From Crossaster papposus (lineage: Eukaryota > Echinodermata > Asteroidea > Velatida > Solasteridae): 64,000 nucleotides of DNA. The notes under the pieces are model-generated. The model had not been told where the DNA came from. It was given only the letters and a program-made list of their open reading frames with translations, and searched no databases. The position numbers and the translations under genes were made by a program. Location of the stretch: contig JBAIAA010000441.1 of the NCBI GenBank assembly GCA_037893245.1, positions 1,736,001-1,800,000 of the forward strand, in the 5' to 3' direction. Of the stretch, positions 62,501 through 64,000 are shown one piece after another. Position 1 is the first letter of the stretch, and every line of letters begins with the position of its first letter.

Positions 62501-63940
62501 ATCTCTAATATACAATAACGTCTTGACCCAAAACTACCTTACCTCTTGGCCCGCACACCGTGCCAACTCCTCCCGGTAGATATCAATGAAGTGATAGCGA
62601 AGGCCGTCCGGTGAGGCTGCAGGATCGGAACTCAGTGGCGTCTTGCACAAAACTGCCAAGAACCGCTCCACAATGCTGTACACAAAAAATAACCCGAGTA
62701 CGAGAGGTTATAATTATGTGAGGCTTTCTGGCAAAATGAGTGTTTGCGGTCGTTAGATAAGAGAATAAGGTTCTCCTTACAGTACTGTTCGTTAAACTTC
62801 AATTGGACATTCGCTTGAAGAGTTATGCCTGTTTAAAGTTTGCATGTATAGACATGTCAAACAGTTTAAAGGAATCGTATACGTTTGGTAATTACTCCAA
62901 AAATTAATGGCAATAAAAACTTACTTGGTAAGAAGTACAGCAGCTTTGGATAGTATAATGCATTTTTAGAAACTTTTCACTTCGAAGTACTGCGGTTATG
63001 GAAAAAGATATCACTTTTTATCCCCAAAAATTTGAATCTGAGAAGCGTTACTGCAGTGACGTTTCTTAGATTCTGTATTCCAATGCAGATTATTCTTTCT
63101 GCGTGGACATAACCGCTCCAGATTATCGGCAATATCTCAAAATCGCTACCACCTTTTGAAATGAAATTTGTACAGGTTAGTTTTATGGTATATATCTATA
63201 ACTATATAGGATTGAAACAAACAGTGGTTCCAATTACCAAACGTATACGATCCCTTTAAGGAAAAGGCCCACAAAGGTTTACATTTCCTATTAGTGAAAG
63301 AGAAAGATACCAAACGTTTTTCATTAGAAACACTTTATTCCACATACAATGTATTTTATAAACTTCAAAACATGTGTGGTAGACATATCAAAAATTACAT
63401 ATATGAATAAATAAGGGAACAAACACATGGCCAGGGGTAAGGCTGTCAGTTTCCGGTTATTAAATTATCAGTGTAACCGTATGTTTTACGGTTACGGTTA
63501 ACCGTAACTTTCTTTTTGTTTTTTATTAAAAAAAAAAAAAAAAAAAAAAAAGCAACGGGCCTGTAATGCATGTCTAATTAGCGCTGCTAATTTGCGCAGT
63601 TCTGCGATTGCTAATTGTCAGAATAAATGTGTGTAATGTAGGCCGACTATATGTTAGATAAGCTATCAGTCCATACACAATTTAATTAGTTATACTATTG
63701 TGACCTGCTCCAACAAAACCATCTCTTTTCCCAACCAAAGCTCCAACGAAACCTGGACAAAGTTGACAATTAGTAGGGTTTTTTTAGTTACAAAAAAAAC
63801 CAAAAAAAACCAAAAAAAAACGTGTAATCGTTGCAGGCTTACACATGGGGGCAAAAAGTCAATTAATTCTGCTCTCAACAACATACCTGTCCTCCCAGTT
63901 ATTGTTTCTTAGCACGACCAGAACCTGCCGCAAGCATCGT
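56255..63940 (-). CDS. RRP1: Ribosomal RNA processing protein 1 homologue (RRP1/Nop52, RRP1B-like), 5' end outside window
   Basis: Exons in transcript order: 63940-63887, 62675-62543, 61927-61860, 59640-59361, 58379-58282, 58157-57068, 56916-56823, 56514-56255. They give 691 in-frame residues plus stop. The N-terminal Nop52 helical domain is visible: RQVLVVLRNNNWEDSIVERF, DGLRYHFIDIYREELARC, MKLIDPFFLLVTSTR, LRGIFQDIIDESDVGF, then YDYEAIADRLFTLASQPSTP and MVKKFRDLKEGVFPE. A long charged region with basic nucleolar signals (KKKKRRRRKKGKK) follows. The C-terminal motifs RVKIELGLNKAH and FDGAKKPTQSVLKTP match RRP1B-type tails. It acts in nucleolar pre-60S/rRNA processing. The start codon lies beyond 64000. 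Confidence 0.93.
56560..56770. repeat. Repeat shared with 36100-36140 and 38127-38210
   Basis: cattcgtttagctcc, tactcgggactcggcc and agaccctgctcg recur around the 36-38 kb element cluster, so that cluster is nested in an older copy of this repeat. Confidence 0.6.
56823..56916 (-). CDS. RRP1: RRP1 exon g
   Basis: The acceptor is ttgacctgcag and the donor GTGAGT. It reads SRLTGLSDDTDSDQPTPRKR, VKIELGLNKAH. The V-x-I-x-L-G-L-N-K motif is the short conserved RRP1B C-terminal block. Confidence 0.9.
57068..58157 (-). CDS. RRP1: RRP1 exon f: long charged C-terminal region
   Basis: This is a 1090-nt exon. The acceptor is ttgaattgtag and the donor GTATAT. It starts FRDLKEGVFPE, then an acidic patch (DYQDDDDEDEQ), mixed Lys/Arg and Glu tracts with several nuclear/nucleolar signals, and ends near FAAFQRVGTPPALVRRKVVR. 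Disorder is expected, as in vertebrate RRP1B. Confidence 0.93.
58282..58379 (-). CDS. RRP1: RRP1 exon e
   Basis: The acceptor is tctatttag and the donor GTAAGT. It reads YDYEAIADRLFTLASQPSTP, GFVRRKVYAMVKK, the second conserved RRP1 block (Y-D-Y-x-A-I-A-D-R-L-F). Confidence 0.95.
58772..59246. mobile_element. 475-bp near-perfect palindrome, TTAA-bounded, in an RRP1 intron
   Basis: Arms of about 230 bp (58772-59005 and 59027-59246) pair almost perfectly around a short centre (gttacgtatgtacg). The left arm has an extra segment near 58937-58952. TTAA on both sides. Confidence 0.92.
59361..59640 (-). CDS. RRP1: RRP1 exon d: end of Nop52 domain plus acidic tract
   Basis: The acceptor is gcgatacag and the donor GTTTGT. 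KTLLKVVLRGIFQDIIDESD is followed by a long Glu/Asn/Asp-rich region (EENTEENEENTKEN...) and basic KKKKYVRKERPKLK. Confidence 0.92.
59843..60831. mobile_element. TA-bounded CCGTAATTTCCTGCGG element, copy 2
   Basis: TA flanks. Same ends and subterminal motifs as 31868-33581, without the nested insert. It interrupts the tandem repeat that continues at 60834. Confidence 0.85.
60834..61450 (+). repeat. Tandem repeat, about 120 bp x 5, in an RRP1 intron
   Basis: gttgcacctagcaggcttgc and acagaatccactgttgcaag recur five times. Each unit contains an inverted gcaac/gttgc pair. Bounding motifs ccctactaaatgcaacag (59777) and gcatttggcagggtg suggest it grew inside a TTAA-type element. Confidence 0.88.
61491..61855. 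other. RRP1 intron sequence, nothing recognised
   Basis: Unique-looking intron between the tandem repeat and exon c. Confidence 0.4.
61860..61927 (-). CDS. RRP1: RRP1 exon c
   Basis: The acceptor is ttcctccag and the donor GTAAGT. It reads LTPSIQVMKLIDPFFLLVTS plus TR, phase 0 in and phase 2 out. It is the conserved K-x-I-D-P-F segment of Nop52 proteins. Confidence 0.92.
61980..62632 (-). repeat. Tandem array of partial RRP1 exon b copies (128-132 bp unit)
   Basis: Four extra copies plus the genuine exon. The motif ctctaatatacaataacg recurs near 61986, 62114, 62242, 62374 and 62503. Each unit carries the 3' part of exon b (from about the DPAASPDG codons), a GT after GAG, and short intron. 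Donors vary (GTGGGG, GTAGGG, GTAAGG). The copy ending near 62500 has an extra C that would shift the frame. Each copy is preceded on the minus strand by tattagag, a possible acceptor. Recent unequal duplication is the simplest explanation. Confidence 0.9.
62543..62675 (-). CDS. RRP1: RRP1 exon b (Nop52 domain), source of the tandem copies
   Basis: The acceptor is tgtgtacag and the donor GTAAGG. It encodes IVERFLAVLCKTPLSSDPAA and DGLRYHFIDIYREELARCAG, the core Nop52 helices. Its 3' part and donor are repeated four more times in the following intron. Confidence 0.93.
62870..63255. mobile_element. 386-bp TTAA MITE (AGGAATCGTATACG), copy 2
   Basis: TTAA on both sides. It is the inverted counterpart of 19663-20049 with one base less. 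Confidence 0.88.
63452..63880. repeat. Repeat block related to 4078-4395, with A-rich runs
   Basis: Shares the cggttacggttaaccgtaa start, gcgcagttctgcgattgctaa, and tgacctgctccaac. Includes poly-A (63528-63550). Confidence 0.55.
63887..63940 (-). CDS. RRP1: RRP1 exon a (first visible)
   Basis: The acceptor is agtttattag and the donor GTATGT. It reads RCLRQVLVVLRNNNWED, leaving two bases that complete a Ser with the next exon. Earlier exons are off the right edge. Confidence 0.85.
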
Positions 63941-64000
63941 CTAATAAACTGACAAAAGGAAAACAAAACGAGTCCCAAAAAAATGGTTAAAAACACTTTT

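Overview
This window is animal nuclear DNA. It has long introns, canonical GT-AG splice sites, GC-rich exons in AT-rich introns, tRNA-derived SINEs and dense small transposons. An echinoderm, perhaps a sea star, is my best guess from the SINE style (tRNA-like heads plus a 'gcaagacacttaactacaat'-type body) and the gene content. That is inference, and another marine deuterostome is possible. I rebuilt two protein-coding genes exon by exon, and reading phase agrees at every junction.

Gene 1 (+ strand, 1311-49534, 21 coding exons, about 1102 aa) is an NCAM/Fasciclin II type cell-adhesion receptor. It runs signal peptide, five Ig domains, two fibronectin III (FN3) domains, one transmembrane helix with a Cys-rich juxtamembrane stretch, and a long Tyr/Pro-rich cytoplasmic tail. 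Two LDL-receptor class A (LDLa) exons (25830-25934 and 27678-27836) interrupt the first FN3 domain. Both are phase 1-1, so skipping them restores a plain FN3. I know of no LDLa module in the NCAM/FasII family, and this is the most interesting point in the window.

Gene 2 (- strand, 63940 down to 56255, eight exons, N-terminus beyond the right edge) is the ribosomal RNA processing protein RRP1/Nop52 (RRP1B-like). A 128-132 bp unit carrying part of one exon and its donor site is tandemly repeated four extra times in the following intron. The two genes converge, with about 6.7 kb between their stop codons.

Most of the rest is repeats. (i) Small elements bounded by TTAA, of several unrelated internal families (ends CCCTAAC, AGGGATCG, CCAGTTCG, AGGTACG or AAGTAGG, and a 475-bp palindrome), as expected of piggyBac-mobilised MITEs. 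(ii) TA-bounded TGTGACC and CCGTAATTTCC elements. (iii) hAT-like MITEs with 8-bp target duplications. (iv) Harbinger-like elements with TTA or TAA duplications. (v) A Penelope-like reverse transcriptase fragment between inverted 172-bp repeat arrays at 7.2-10.9 kb. (vi) SINEs. (vii) Four large minisatellites in introns of gene 1. Several insertions are nested, so their order can be read. The long open frames over the minisatellites (about 570 codons on both strands) are artefacts of units divisible by three. Transposon superfamily assignments rest on ends and target duplications only.
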